Made by a program: the position numbers and the translations under genes | The notes under the pieces: model-generated | Told to the model about the DNA's origin: nothing | The model's input: only the letters and a program-made list of their open reading frames with translations | Database searches by the model: none | Shown here: positions 1 to 7,495 of the stretch, one piece after another | How positions within the stretch are numbered: position 1 is the first letter of the stretch | How the letters are laid out: each line of letters begins with the position of its first letter | Origin: JAEZKC01 sp046538945 | GTDB taxonomy: Bacteria > Fibrobacterota > Chitinivibrionia > Chitinivibrionales > Chitinispirillaceae | Reading direction: 5' to 3' | Assembly (NCBI GenBank): GCA_046538945.1 | Contig: JBKHHW010000069.1 | Location: 1 to 16,225 of the forward strand | DNA: 16,225 nucleotides

Positions 1-40
1 AACGTTGAACCTTGAACGTTGAACGTTGAACCTTGAACCT
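1..40. repeat. Heptanucleotide tandem repeat upstream of holB
   Basis: About five and a half direct copies of a 7-bp unit, AACGTTG alternating with AACCTTG (copies begin at 1, 8, 15, 22, 29 and a partial one at 36). The only variable position is the fourth base (G or C). The array touches the window edge, so it may be longer. It ends 8 nt before the GGAG Shine-Dalgarno of holB, so it lies in the leader or promoter region of the operon. Nothing in it codes for protein. Confidence 0.85.
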
Positions 41-57
41 AATAACCTGGAGAATAG

Positions 58-1191
58 ATGGCAGTGCTGCAGTGGAACAGATTGGTCGGTCAGGAGCGCA
101 TAAAAAATGTCCTGGGCAAGGCTTTTGAGAACGGGACGCTCGGGCACGCCTATCTTTTCTGTGGGGAGAAGGGAACGGGCAAGTTCGCCGCCGCGCTTGA
201 GCTTGCCATGGCGCTTCTTTGCCACAACGAGGAGAAAAAGCCCTGCGGTGTCTGTCCCTCGTGCAAAAAAGTAAACAGCTATTCTCATCCCGACTTTCAT
301 GTTCTGATGCCGGTGGTGCTTGGCAAGGAGCACAAAACCAGTGATGGTAAGCTTTCGCCCGACGGGTGGAACTATGTGTCATCCCGCGCGGCCAGGAGGA
401 TCGAAAATCCTTACCGTCTGGAGGATTTTTCCGGGATACCGCAGATTCCGGTAGAGTGGATAAAGGAGGTAAACCACGCCATTGTGCGGGGGTCTGTTGA
501 GAGCGGCCGGAATGTGGCGATTCTCGACGGGGTTGATTTCATGAACAAGGAATCGGCCAACGCCATGCTCAAGACGCTGGAGGAACCGCCTCCCGGAACG
601 GTGATGATTCTGCTTACGAACCGTGCTCATTCGGTTCTTCAGACCATCGTTTCGCGCTGCCAGATACTGCGTTTTTCATTTCTTTCGCCTGATGTCATCC
701 GCTCCGAACTCTGCTCCCGTTTCAATGTGGACTCTTCTGATACGCGGGTGGAGACTGCGGTTCACTGCGGATCGCTGGGGGAGGCGGTTGCGATATTCGA
801 GAATCCGCCCGACGAGAGCTACAGAATCGCCTCCGAGTTCTGGAACCATTGCGTGAGCGGTGACTGGGAAAGTGTAGCTGCCGATATCGACCGTTGCGGC
901 GATTCGGCGGACCAGGCGAGCGGCGAAAAGACGCTCCAATGTCTGCTGCAGTTGCTTCGTTTTGCATTTTTAGCCAAGTTTCCGGGTTCAGTAAACTATT
1001 TTAGATCTGATATGCCCTACCGGATCGAACTACCGGGTACGGTTACTCCCGGGCAGATGGAGCATCTGGTGCGTTTGTGTCAGGACGCGCTTTCCGCTCT
1101 GAAAGCCAGGGGAAACAGTCAGTTGGTACTTGTTAATTTCGCATGTTCTTTAATGGAGATATATGATGTCAAAAAACAGCAAGCTTGTTGA
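58..1191 (+). CDS. holB: DNA polymerase III subunit delta prime (clamp-loader ATPase-like subunit)
   Basis: 377 residues. This subunit is part of the clamp loader that places the beta sliding clamp on primed DNA. An AAA+ core is visible: the P-loop GEKGTGKF (residues 36-43), a zinc module of Cys55, Cys63, Cys66 and Cys69 (CxxCxxC), the LKTLEEPPPGT stretch (171-181) and the clamp-loader SRC motif (199-201). The P-loop keeps Lys42 but has Phe where Ser/Thr is expected, which fits a delta-prime subunit that need not hydrolyse ATP. About 50 residues (82-130) are inserted between HPDFH and the next helix, a feature I associate with Bacteroidetes-type homologues. The ATG at 58 has GGAG at 49-52 with 5-nt spacing. 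The 3' end overlaps ricT, suggesting translational coupling. It could be misnamed DnaX, but it is too short and lacks that protein's C-terminal domains. Confidence 0.93.
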   Translation: MAVLQWNRLVGQERIKNVLGKAFENGTLGHAYLFCGEKGTGKFAAALELAMALLCHNEEKKPCGVCPSCKKVNSYSHPDFHVLMPVVLGKEHKTSDGKLSPDGWNYVSSRAARRIENPYRLEDFSGIPQIPVEWIKEVNHAIVRGSVESGRNVAILDGVDFMNKESANAMLKTLEEPPPGTVMILLTNRAHSVLQTIVSRCQILRFSFLSPDVIRSELCSRFNVDSSDTRVETAVHCGSLGEAVAIFENPPDESYRIASEFWNHCVSGDWESVAADIDRCGDSADQASGEKTLQCLLQLLRFAFLAKFPGSVNYFRSDMPYRIELPGTVTPGQMEHLVRLCQDALSALKARGNSQLVLVNFACSLMEIYDVKKQQAC

Positions 1192-1990
1192 AGTGATGTT
1201 CAAGGGTGAGCGGAAGGCTATATACAAGGATCGCGATGATCTTGATATAATCGAGGGTGAGTATGTACTGGTGGAAGCCGAGCGGGGTCAGGATATGGGC
1301 AAGGTGTCCTGTGTGGGGCCGCTGGTGAAGCTTAAGCGCGGCAAGGGAGAGACCCGCAGTATTATCCGGAAAGCTCAGGAGAAGGACCTTGAGATACTGA
1401 AGAAAAACCAGGAGAAGGAACGCTCGGCATTCAAGGTATGTCGCGAGAGGATAAAGCATTTCAATCTGGATATGAAGCTTGTGGATGTGGAGATGCAGTT
1501 TGACGGCAGCAAGATCACCTTCTATTTTACTGCTGCACAGAGAGTGGATTTCCGCGAACTGGTTAAGGATCTTGCATCCGTATACCGCACCCGTATCGAA
1601 CTGCGGCAGATCGGGGTAAGGGATGAGGCCAAGCGGATTGGGGGCTGCGGAGTTTGTGGACGTAAACAGTGCTGCAATGCTTTTCTTACGGAATTCGAGC
1701 AGATCACCACTCAGATGGCCAAAGATCAGCAGCTTGCCCTTAATCCTTCAAAGATTTCAGGCAATTGCGGAAGACTCCTGTGCTGCATGCGTTATGAAAA
1801 CGAGATGTATCAGGAGCTTTTCTCGGAATTCCCTCCGCTGGGCAGTAAAATTACCGTCCAAGGGAAGAACGGAACGCTCTCCTACATAAATATTTTCGAG
1901 TTAAAGGGATTAGTCTATTTCAGCGACGGTAGCCAGCAGTGGCTTGCACCGGAGGAATTTGAGAAAGGAACGTTTGAATATGCCACTTGA
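1166..1990 (+). CDS. ricT: PSP1 domain protein, RicT/YaaT-like
   Basis: 274 residues. In Bacillus subtilis the homologue RicT (YaaT) joins RicA and RicF in a complex that carries Fe-S clusters and affects RNase Y-dependent mRNA processing; its role in this organism is not known. The conserved cysteine blocks GGCGVCGRKQCC (about 159-170) and NCGRLLCCMRYE (about 200-211) hold seven cysteines suited to cluster binding. Residues 60-100 are charged and helical. Two ATGs are possible, at 1163 and 1166. GGAG at 1155-1158 is 4 nt from the first and 7 nt from the second, so 1166 is preferred. The gene overlaps the holB end by 26 nt and the metG start by 11 nt. The order holB-ricT is also found in Firmicutes, which supports the assignment. 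Confidence 0.9.
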   Translation: MSKNSKLVEVMFKGERKAIYKDRDDLDIIEGEYVLVEAERGQDMGKVSCVGPLVKLKRGKGETRSIIRKAQEKDLEILKKNQEKERSAFKVCRERIKHFNLDMKLVDVEMQFDGSKITFYFTAAQRVDFRELVKDLASVYRTRIELRQIGVRDEAKRIGGCGVCGRKQCCNAFLTEFEQITTQMAKDQQLALNPSKISGNCGRLLCCMRYENEMYQELFSEFPPLGSKITVQGKNGTLSYINIFELKGLVYFSDGSQQWLAPEEFEKGTFEYAT

Positions 1991-3992
1991 TCCGAGCCGG
2001 TCCGGCAAGCGGATTCTGGTTACCTGTGCATTACCCTACGCAAATGGTAATATTCACCTGGGGCATCTGCTTGAAGCAGTCCAGACTGATATTTTCGTCC
2101 GCTACAATAAGCTCAGAGGTCATGAGGTTCTTTTCGTATGCGCAGATGATACTCACGGTACACCTATCGAACTCAGTGCCCTTCGTCAGGGAATAACACC
2201 CGAAGCGCTGGTCGAGCGTGCCCGCGAGGATCATGTACGCGATTACTCGGGCTACAATATCGGGTTTGACATTTTCTACACCACCAATTCGGAAGAAAAC
2301 CGTCACTACGCTGAATTGATCTATGAAAACCTGAAAAAAAACGATCTGGTGGTGGAAAGAGAGATCAATCAGTACTACTGCGAGCATGACAAGCGTTTTC
2401 TCCCCGACAGATTCATCATGGGCACCTGCCCCCGTTGCAAAACACCGAAGCAGTACGGGGATGTGTGCGAGAATTGCGGTGCGGCCTACGAGCCCACCGA
2501 TCTTATCGAACCGAAGTGTTTCATCTGCTCAAATCCGCCCGTTCTGAAATCTTCCAGGCATTTTTATGTCAAACTGGATAAGTGCGAGGACTTTCTCAGG
2601 GATTTTATAAACCGCCCCGGTGTGCTTCAGGGCGACATGAGGAATTTCGTGAAGACCTGGATAGATGAGGGACTCAGGGAGTGGTGTATTTCCCGCGACG
2701 GCCCATACTTCGGATTCAGGATTCCCGGCACGGAAGATAAATACTTCTATGTATGGATGGATGCTCCGATCGGATATCTGTCATCTACTGACCGCTGGTG
2801 CAAGGATAACGGCAGAAAGGTCGGGGAGTTCTGGGGCAAAGACAGTGGTTCGGAGATAGTTCATTTCATCGGCAAGGATATTGTCTACTTTCATGCACTG
2901 TTCTGGCCTGTAATGCTTGACAACTCAGGTTTTTCCGTCCCGGACAACATCCGGGTGCACGGATTTCTCAATATCCAGGGTGAGAAGATGTCCAAGTCCC
3001 GCGGCACATTCATTCTGGCAAGGGAATACCTGGAAAAAGTGCCTCATCCGCAGGCTCCCGAGTTTTTGCGCTTCTATTACGGGTCAAAGCTCTCTTCCTC
3101 ATCTGCCGATCTGGATCTTAATAAAGACGAGCTGATGGGGCGTGTCAATACTACACTTGTGAATAATATCGGCAACCTTCATCACCGTACCATGATCTTC
3201 TGCGAGCGGTATTTCGACCACATGATACCTGACGCTCCCTGGGATGAGGAGATCGCTTCGGAGGTGGAGAAAGCGGCCGGTGAGATCGCCCGGTTATATG
3301 AAAGTGGCGAGTATAAGCTGGTAGTGGACAAGATTCATTTCCTGGGAAGCCTCGGAAACAAGTACTATCAGGATTCCAAACCCTGGGAGCTGAATAAAAC
3401 TGACAAGCAGGCTGCAGCCAGGGTGATGGTTACATGTGTGAATCTCATCAGGTCACTTGCCGTGTTTCTCAAACCGATCACTCCCAAACTCTGCTCAAGC
3501 ATTGAAAAGCAGCTCGGAGGCGAGTTCGGGTGGGATGACCACAGGTTTTCCCTTTCCAACAAGAAGCTTGGAACTGTTGAGAAACTGGTGAAGCCGCTTG
3601 AAAACAGCGAACTCGAGGTGCTGTTTGCATCCGCCACAAAGCAGCAGGAGGAGAAAATGGAGGAGGGGCTGATCGAGATCGGAACCTTTTCCGCCGTTGA
3701 CTTGCGTGTAGGAACGGTTGTTTCAGCCGAAAAGGTCAAAAAGTCAAGTAAACTGCTTTGCCTCCAGGTCGATTTCGGTACCGAAAAGCGCCAGGTTATC
3801 GCGGGAATCGCCCAGAGCTACAACCCTGAGGATCTTCCCGGGCAGCAGGTTGTGGGAGTCTGCAACCTCAAGCCTGCCACACTTTTCGGTTTGAAATCTG
3901 AAGGAATGCTTCTCGCCGCAAAGGACAAAAGCGGCTCTCTCGTACTTGTCGGTCCCAAAGCTTCTGTATCGCTCGGGGCCAAGGTATCATGA
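1980..3992 (+). CDS. metG: Methionyl-tRNA synthetase with C-terminal tRNA-binding domain
   Basis: 670 residues. It charges tRNA-Met with methionine in the cytoplasm. Class I signatures are clear: NIHLGHL (HIGH motif, residues 24-30) and KMSKS (336-340). The connective peptide has a zinc knuckle, Cys150/153/163/166, and a second CxxC at 180/183. The anticodon-binding helical domain follows (about 385-540). A linker rich in Glu, Gln and Lys then leads to an EMAPII/Arc1p-type tRNA-binding OB fold (565-670), recognisable by DLRVGTV, KLLCLQVDFG, VIAGIA and EGMLLAA. Domain order and length match the E. coli-type dimeric enzyme. An in-frame TTG at 1944 exists, but the ATG at 1980 has AAGGAA 9 nt upstream and is followed at once by the conserved N-terminus. 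It overlaps ricT by 11 nt and recJ by 4 nt. Confidence 0.97.
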   Translation: MPLDPSRSGKRILVTCALPYANGNIHLGHLLEAVQTDIFVRYNKLRGHEVLFVCADDTHGTPIELSALRQGITPEALVERAREDHVRDYSGYNIGFDIFYTTNSEENRHYAELIYENLKKNDLVVEREINQYYCEHDKRFLPDRFIMGTCPRCKTPKQYGDVCENCGAAYEPTDLIEPKCFICSNPPVLKSSRHFYVKLDKCEDFLRDFINRPGVLQGDMRNFVKTWIDEGLREWCISRDGPYFGFRIPGTEDKYFYVWMDAPIGYLSSTDRWCKDNGRKVGEFWGKDSGSEIVHFIGKDIVYFHALFWPVMLDNSGFSVPDNIRVHGFLNIQGEKMSKSRGTFILAREYLEKVPHPQAPEFLRFYYGSKLSSSSADLDLNKDELMGRVNTTLVNNIGNLHHRTMIFCERYFDHMIPDAPWDEEIASEVEKAAGEIARLYESGEYKLVVDKIHFLGSLGNKYYQDSKPWELNKTDKQAAARVMVTCVNLIRSLAVFLKPITPKLCSSIEKQLGGEFGWDDHRFSLSNKKLGTVEKLVKPLENSELEVLFASATKQQEEKMEEGLIEIGTFSAVDLRVGTVVSAEKVKKSSKLLCLQVDFGTEKRQVIAGIAQSYNPEDLPGQQVVGVCNLKPATLFGLKSEGMLLAAKDKSGSLVLVGPKASVSLGAKVS

Positions 3993-5701
3993 GCTTTCTT
4001 GCGGCACGTGAGAGAATCTGTCTTAGGGAAATCGATACCCGCATTGCGGATCACCTGGCAAAGGAACTCAATGTGCCGCAGGCCGTCGCTGCCATCCTGG
4101 TCGGCCGTAAACTGACTACATTCGATGAATGTAAACGCTTCTTCCGCCCCGATATTTCCCACCTTTACGATCCGTTTCTATTCAAAGATATGGAGAAGGC
4201 TGCCTGCAGGGTAAAGCAGGCCTTAGAGTCGAAGGAAAAGATCGTAGTCTATGGGGATTACGATGTGGACGGAGTGACATCGACCGCGCTTCTGATCCAT
4301 GTTCTGAGACGTCTTGGTGCGGAGTGTGACTATTACTTGCCTAACAGACTTACCGAAGGTTATGGAATGTCCGAAGCGGGCATTCGTCAGATTGCCGAAA
4401 GCGGCGCCAAACTGATTATAAGCGTGGATTGCGGAATTACCGCAGTGACCGAAGCAAAGCTGGCTAGAAGTTTGGGGATGGATCTGATCATCACCGATCA
4501 TCATGAGCCCAAGGACAGACTGCCTGAAGTCCTGGCCGTCATAGATCATAAAGTGCCCGATTGCTCCTATCCGGATTCTTCTCTTGCTGGAGTGGGAGTG
4601 GCGCTGAAACTATGTCAGGCGCTTGGGATAGTGACGGGCAGGGGTGAGGAGCTCTGGCGGGATCTTATCGGGCTCGCGGCTTTGGGAACGGCTGCGGATA
4701 TAGTCCCTTTGACCGGTGAAAACAGGGTGATTGCCGCGCTGGGATTTGAAAACCTGCAGACAACCGGTGTCGTGGGGCTTAAGGCTCTTATTGAAGAGCA
4801 GGGGCTGACTGGAAAGAAAATTTCCACTGGAGAAGTGGTGTTTCAGATTGCACCATGCATCAATGCTGTAGGGAGGCTGGGGGACCCGCGCAGGGGAGTG
4901 GAGCTTCTGCTTACGGAAGATTCCGGAATCGCCTCCCTTTACGCCCGTGAACTTAGGGAAGCCAACCAGGAGCGCCGTGCTCTCGACAGCAATGTCGCCG
5001 AGGAGGCGCGGGAGTGGGTGGAGTGCAATTGTCATCCCGATAAGGACTATGGCTTTGTGCTCGGTAACCCCGGCTGGCATGTGGGGGTGATCGGCATAGT
5101 GGCGTCGAAGCTTGTGGAGCGGTATCACAGGCCAACGATTCTCCTCTCAATAGGCGAAGATGGTCTGGCAAAGGGGTCGGGAAGAAGCATCCCCGGACTT
5201 CATCTGCTGGATTCCCTGAATGAGTGCGGCTCTTTGCTCAATTCATTTGGAGGGCACGCCGCGGCAGCCGGGCTCAGCATTCACAAAAACAAGATTGATC
5301 TTTTCAGAGAAAAGTTCAACGAGGTTATCAAAAGCAAACTGAAGGATGATGACCTGGTTCCCCGGGTTACCGCCGATGTGGAGGTTCCCATTGCTGCACT
5401 GACACCGAAACTTCTTCGTATAATCAAACAGATGGGTCCCTTCGGTCCGGGTAATATGCGTCCCGTTCTGCTCTGCCGCGACCTCCAGCATCGCTATTCC
5501 CCAAGAGTCGTGGGGCAGAAGCACCTCAAACTCAGCCTGACAGGTCAGGGTGTGGTGTTGGATGCGATCGGGTTCAATCTCGGCGAGCGGTTCAGAGAAG
5601 TCAAGGATTCTTCCTCCATGCAGGTTGCCTTCGCACTTGAGGAGAACGAGTGGATGGGCAAGAAAACTCTTCAGATGAACATAAAAGGCATTACTGCCTG
5701 A
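3989..5701 (+). CDS. recJ: Single-stranded-DNA-specific exonuclease RecJ
   Basis: 570 residues, close to the usual length (E. coli about 577). RecJ degrades single-stranded DNA 5' to 3' in RecF-pathway recombination, base-excision and mismatch repair. The DHH phosphoesterase motifs are intact: GDYDVDG with Asp90, Asp92 and Asp94; VDCGI with Asp147; TDHH (169-172); and GTAADIVPL with Asp237. The DHHA1 half shows APCINAVGRLGDP (288-300), WHVGVIGIVASK (363-374) and GGHAAAAG (421-428). The C-terminal 110 residues fit the DNA-binding OB fold. The start ATG shares the ATGA junction with the metG stop, and only a weak AAGGT lies upstream, so translation probably depends on coupling to metG. All manganese-binding residues are present, so it is probably an active nuclease. 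Confidence 0.96.
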   Translation: MSFLAARERICLREIDTRIADHLAKELNVPQAVAAILVGRKLTTFDECKRFFRPDISHLYDPFLFKDMEKAACRVKQALESKEKIVVYGDYDVDGVTSTALLIHVLRRLGAECDYYLPNRLTEGYGMSEAGIRQIAESGAKLIISVDCGITAVTEAKLARSLGMDLIITDHHEPKDRLPEVLAVIDHKVPDCSYPDSSLAGVGVALKLCQALGIVTGRGEELWRDLIGLAALGTAADIVPLTGENRVIAALGFENLQTTGVVGLKALIEEQGLTGKKISTGEVVFQIAPCINAVGRLGDPRRGVELLLTEDSGIASLYARELREANQERRALDSNVAEEAREWVECNCHPDKDYGFVLGNPGWHVGVIGIVASKLVERYHRPTILLSIGEDGLAKGSGRSIPGLHLLDSLNECGSLLNSFGGHAAAAGLSIHKNKIDLFREKFNEVIKSKLKDDDLVPRVTADVEVPIAALTPKLLRIIKQMGPFGPGNMRPVLLCRDLQHRYSPRVVGQKHLKLSLTGQGVVLDAIGFNLGERFREVKDSSSMQVAFALEENEWMGKKTLQMNIKGITA

Positions 5702-5723
5702 TACTCCCTTCCTGTTTTATTTT

Positions 5724-5736
5724 GGGCGTTTTGCCC
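5724..5736 (+). terminator. Weak hairpin after recJ, possible terminator
   Basis: GGGC (5724-5727) and GCCC (5733-5736) form a 4-bp stem around a GTTTT loop, 22 nt after the recJ stop. The T-run that follows is only three bases, so intrinsic termination would be weak. It is the only hairpin of this kind between recJ and argH. Confidence 0.3.
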
Positions 5737-5737
5737 T

Positions 5738-5767
5738 TTGCCTCCTATTATTTTAGACATTTATATT
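5738..5767 (+). promoter_or_regulatory. Candidate sigma-70 promoter for argH
   Basis: TTGCCT (5738-5743) and TATATT (5762-5767) are separated by 18 nt, matching the -35 at four of six and the -10 at five of six positions. Transcription would begin near 5774, inside the 10-bp perfect palindrome CAGCCGGCTG (5772-5781), which could serve as an operator. This gives argH a leader of about 70 nt. Confidence 0.35.
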
Positions 5768-5846
5768 GATACAGCCGGCTGGCTGGATGATTTCTATTAG
5801 ATACTGGCCGGTTTAGAAATGATAATCAGTAATGGGAGATATGAGC

Positions 5847-7220
5847 ATGAAAATGTGGGATGGACGTTTTTCCAAACCTTCGGACAGACTCATGGAGGCT
5901 TTCAACAATTCCTTGTCTTACGATCAGGCTCTGATCGAGGAGGATATTGCGGGAAGTGTGGCGTGGGCCAAAGCGCTTGCACGACTCGGGGTCTACAGCG
6001 AGTCGGAGCTCGAGCAGGTAGTTGACGGCTTGAAATCGATTCTTGAGGATTACAGAGCGGGAAAGATCATTTTTCTTCCGTCTGATGAAGACATTCACAT
6101 GGCTGTGGAACGTCTTCTTGTGGAGAGGGTCGGACACGCGGGCGAGAGACTTCACACCGGACGATCCCGCAACGATCAGGTGATTACCGACACCCGGCTT
6201 TACACTAAAAAGGTTCTGCATAAAATCCGTGAAGCACTCATTGAGCTTGAGAGGGCGCTTGTGGTCAGGGCGGAATCCGATTACCAGGTGATTATTCCCG
6301 GTTTCACTCATCTTCAGCAGGCGCAACCCGTGCTGCTGAGTCATTACTGGATGTCGTTCTTTTCGCTTCTGGAGCGGGAAAAGAGCCGCATCGATCATGC
6401 GTTGAAGTCTACGGATATTCTGCCCCTGGGTTCCGGAGCACTCGCCGGGAGCGGCTTTCCCGTAGACCGGGACTTGATCGCGGAGGAACTGGGGTTTTCC
6501 GTGGTGTCCGCAAACAGTATGGACATGGTCAGTTCGCGGGACTTTCTGCTCGAGACTCTGTCGGTGTTCGCTTCCATAGGAATTCATATCAGCCGCTACG
6601 CCGAGGATCTTATCATCTGGTCATCGCGTGAATTCGGATTTGTGGAGCTTGACGATGCCTGGTCGACGGGATCGAGCATGATGCCACAGAAGAAGAACCC
6701 CGACTCACTCGAGCTTATCAGAGGTAAAAGCGGACGGTTTTTAGGAAACTATATGCGCTTCGCCACCACGCTTAAAGGCGTAGGGCTTACCTATTTTAAA
6801 GATCTTCAGGAGGACAAGGAACCGCTCTTTGACAGCGTTCATCACCTGGATTTGGTGCTGAAGGTCTTCACACAGGTTCTTCTCACTCTTAACGTGCGTG
6901 AGGAAAGGATACAGCAGGATCTCGATCCGTTCCTTTTGGCTACCGACATGGCGGATTATCTGGTGCGCAAGGGTATGCCGTTTCGTCAGGCTCACAAGGT
7001 GATAGGCAAGATTGTGGGCTACTGTGTGGAGAACGACACTGCGCTTACCGGGATTCCGCTTGAAAAGCTTAAAGAGTTTTCATCCACCTTCGATGAGGAT
7101 GTTACGAAACTGTACGCCTGGGATCAGGCCATCTCCTATCGTACGGTGAAGGGCGGCACCGGCTGGGAGAGTGTGAAGGCGCAGATCAAGGTGGCAAAAG
7201 AACTGCTGGGAATGCAGTGA
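5847..7220 (+). CDS. argH: Argininosuccinate lyase
   Basis: 457 residues. It splits argininosuccinate into arginine and fumarate, the last step of arginine synthesis. Fumarase/aspartase superfamily motifs are complete: WDGRF near the N-terminus, HTGRSRND (103-110), GFTHLQ with the probable base His155, and the signature GSSMMPQKKNPD (275-286) on the catalytic serine loop. Four in-frame ATGs lie at 5832, 5841, 5847 and 5853. GGGAG at 5834-5838 overlaps the first and is 8 nt before 5847, so 5847 is chosen; it also gives the usual short lead into the WxGRF motif. The gene stands alone: no argG or other arginine gene is next to it in the window. No clear terminator follows. Confidence 0.96.
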   Translation: MKMWDGRFSKPSDRLMEAFNNSLSYDQALIEEDIAGSVAWAKALARLGVYSESELEQVVDGLKSILEDYRAGKIIFLPSDEDIHMAVERLLVERVGHAGERLHTGRSRNDQVITDTRLYTKKVLHKIREALIELERALVVRAESDYQVIIPGFTHLQQAQPVLLSHYWMSFFSLLEREKSRIDHALKSTDILPLGSGALAGSGFPVDRDLIAEELGFSVVSANSMDMVSSRDFLLETLSVFASIGIHISRYAEDLIIWSSREFGFVELDDAWSTGSSMMPQKKNPDSLELIRGKSGRFLGNYMRFATTLKGVGLTYFKDLQEDKEPLFDSVHHLDLVLKVFTQVLLTLNVREERIQQDLDPFLLATDMADYLVRKGMPFRQAHKVIGKIVGYCVENDTALTGIPLEKLKEFSSTFDEDVTKLYAWDQAISYRTVKGGTGWESVKAQIKVAKELLGMQ

Positions 7221-7495
7221 TTTAAAAAAGGAAATGAGCAATGGGTTGTGATCCAGAAAAAGCGAACTGATCTGCACGCCGGCGTTCTACGCTCAATGTA
7301 GAAAATTCTTCTGTTTATAATGTCATATCCGCTTCTGTTTTAATCTAACTCTCTGATATTGCTAATTGTAGGAAAGTATCACGATTCCTCCAGTGTTCTA
7401 GAAACTAGAGCGGATATTTAGTTTATCGGATTGATGATGCTCAAAATATGCATTATCTTACTGATACACGCTTTTTCGTACAATGGAGCACGATG
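7221..7495. other. Intergenic region between argH and the TIGR02147 gene
   Basis: 275 nt, more AT-rich than the flanking genes. It holds a 10-bp perfect palindrome, ACGCCGGCGT (7276-7285); a hairpin TTCTAC (7285-7290) / GTAGAA (7298-7303) with a 7-nt loop; a perfect -10 hexamer TATAAT at 7316-7321 without a good -35; and a second promoter candidate nearer the gene. No convincing gene and no strong argH terminator were seen. Confidence 0.6.
7431..7459 (+). promoter_or_regulatory. Candidate promoter of the regulator-lipoprotein-T9SS cassette
   Basis: TTGATG (7431-7436) and TATCTT (7454-7459) are spaced by exactly 17 nt, each matching consensus at four of six positions. Transcription would begin near 7466, about 27-30 nt before the preferred start codon and ahead of its Shine-Dalgarno (GGAG, 7485-7488). 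A perfect TATAAT at 7316-7321 is an alternative but lacks a recognisable -35. Confidence 0.35.

Noticed and set aside
1..40. CRISPR-like array
   Set aside because: Units are 7 bp with no spacers, so this is a simple tandem repeat.
4610..5128. 172-codon minus-strand open frame opposite recJ
   Set aside because: Antisense shadow of recJ; composition unlike a real protein.
5826..6587. 253-codon minus-strand open frame opposite argH
   Set aside because: Fully antisense to argH with its conserved motifs; no family resemblance and no ribosome site.
7241..7270. Nine-codon open frame after argH preceded by AAAGGAAA
   Set aside because: Too short to support, no attenuator-like hairpin pair nearby and no enrichment for arginine codons.
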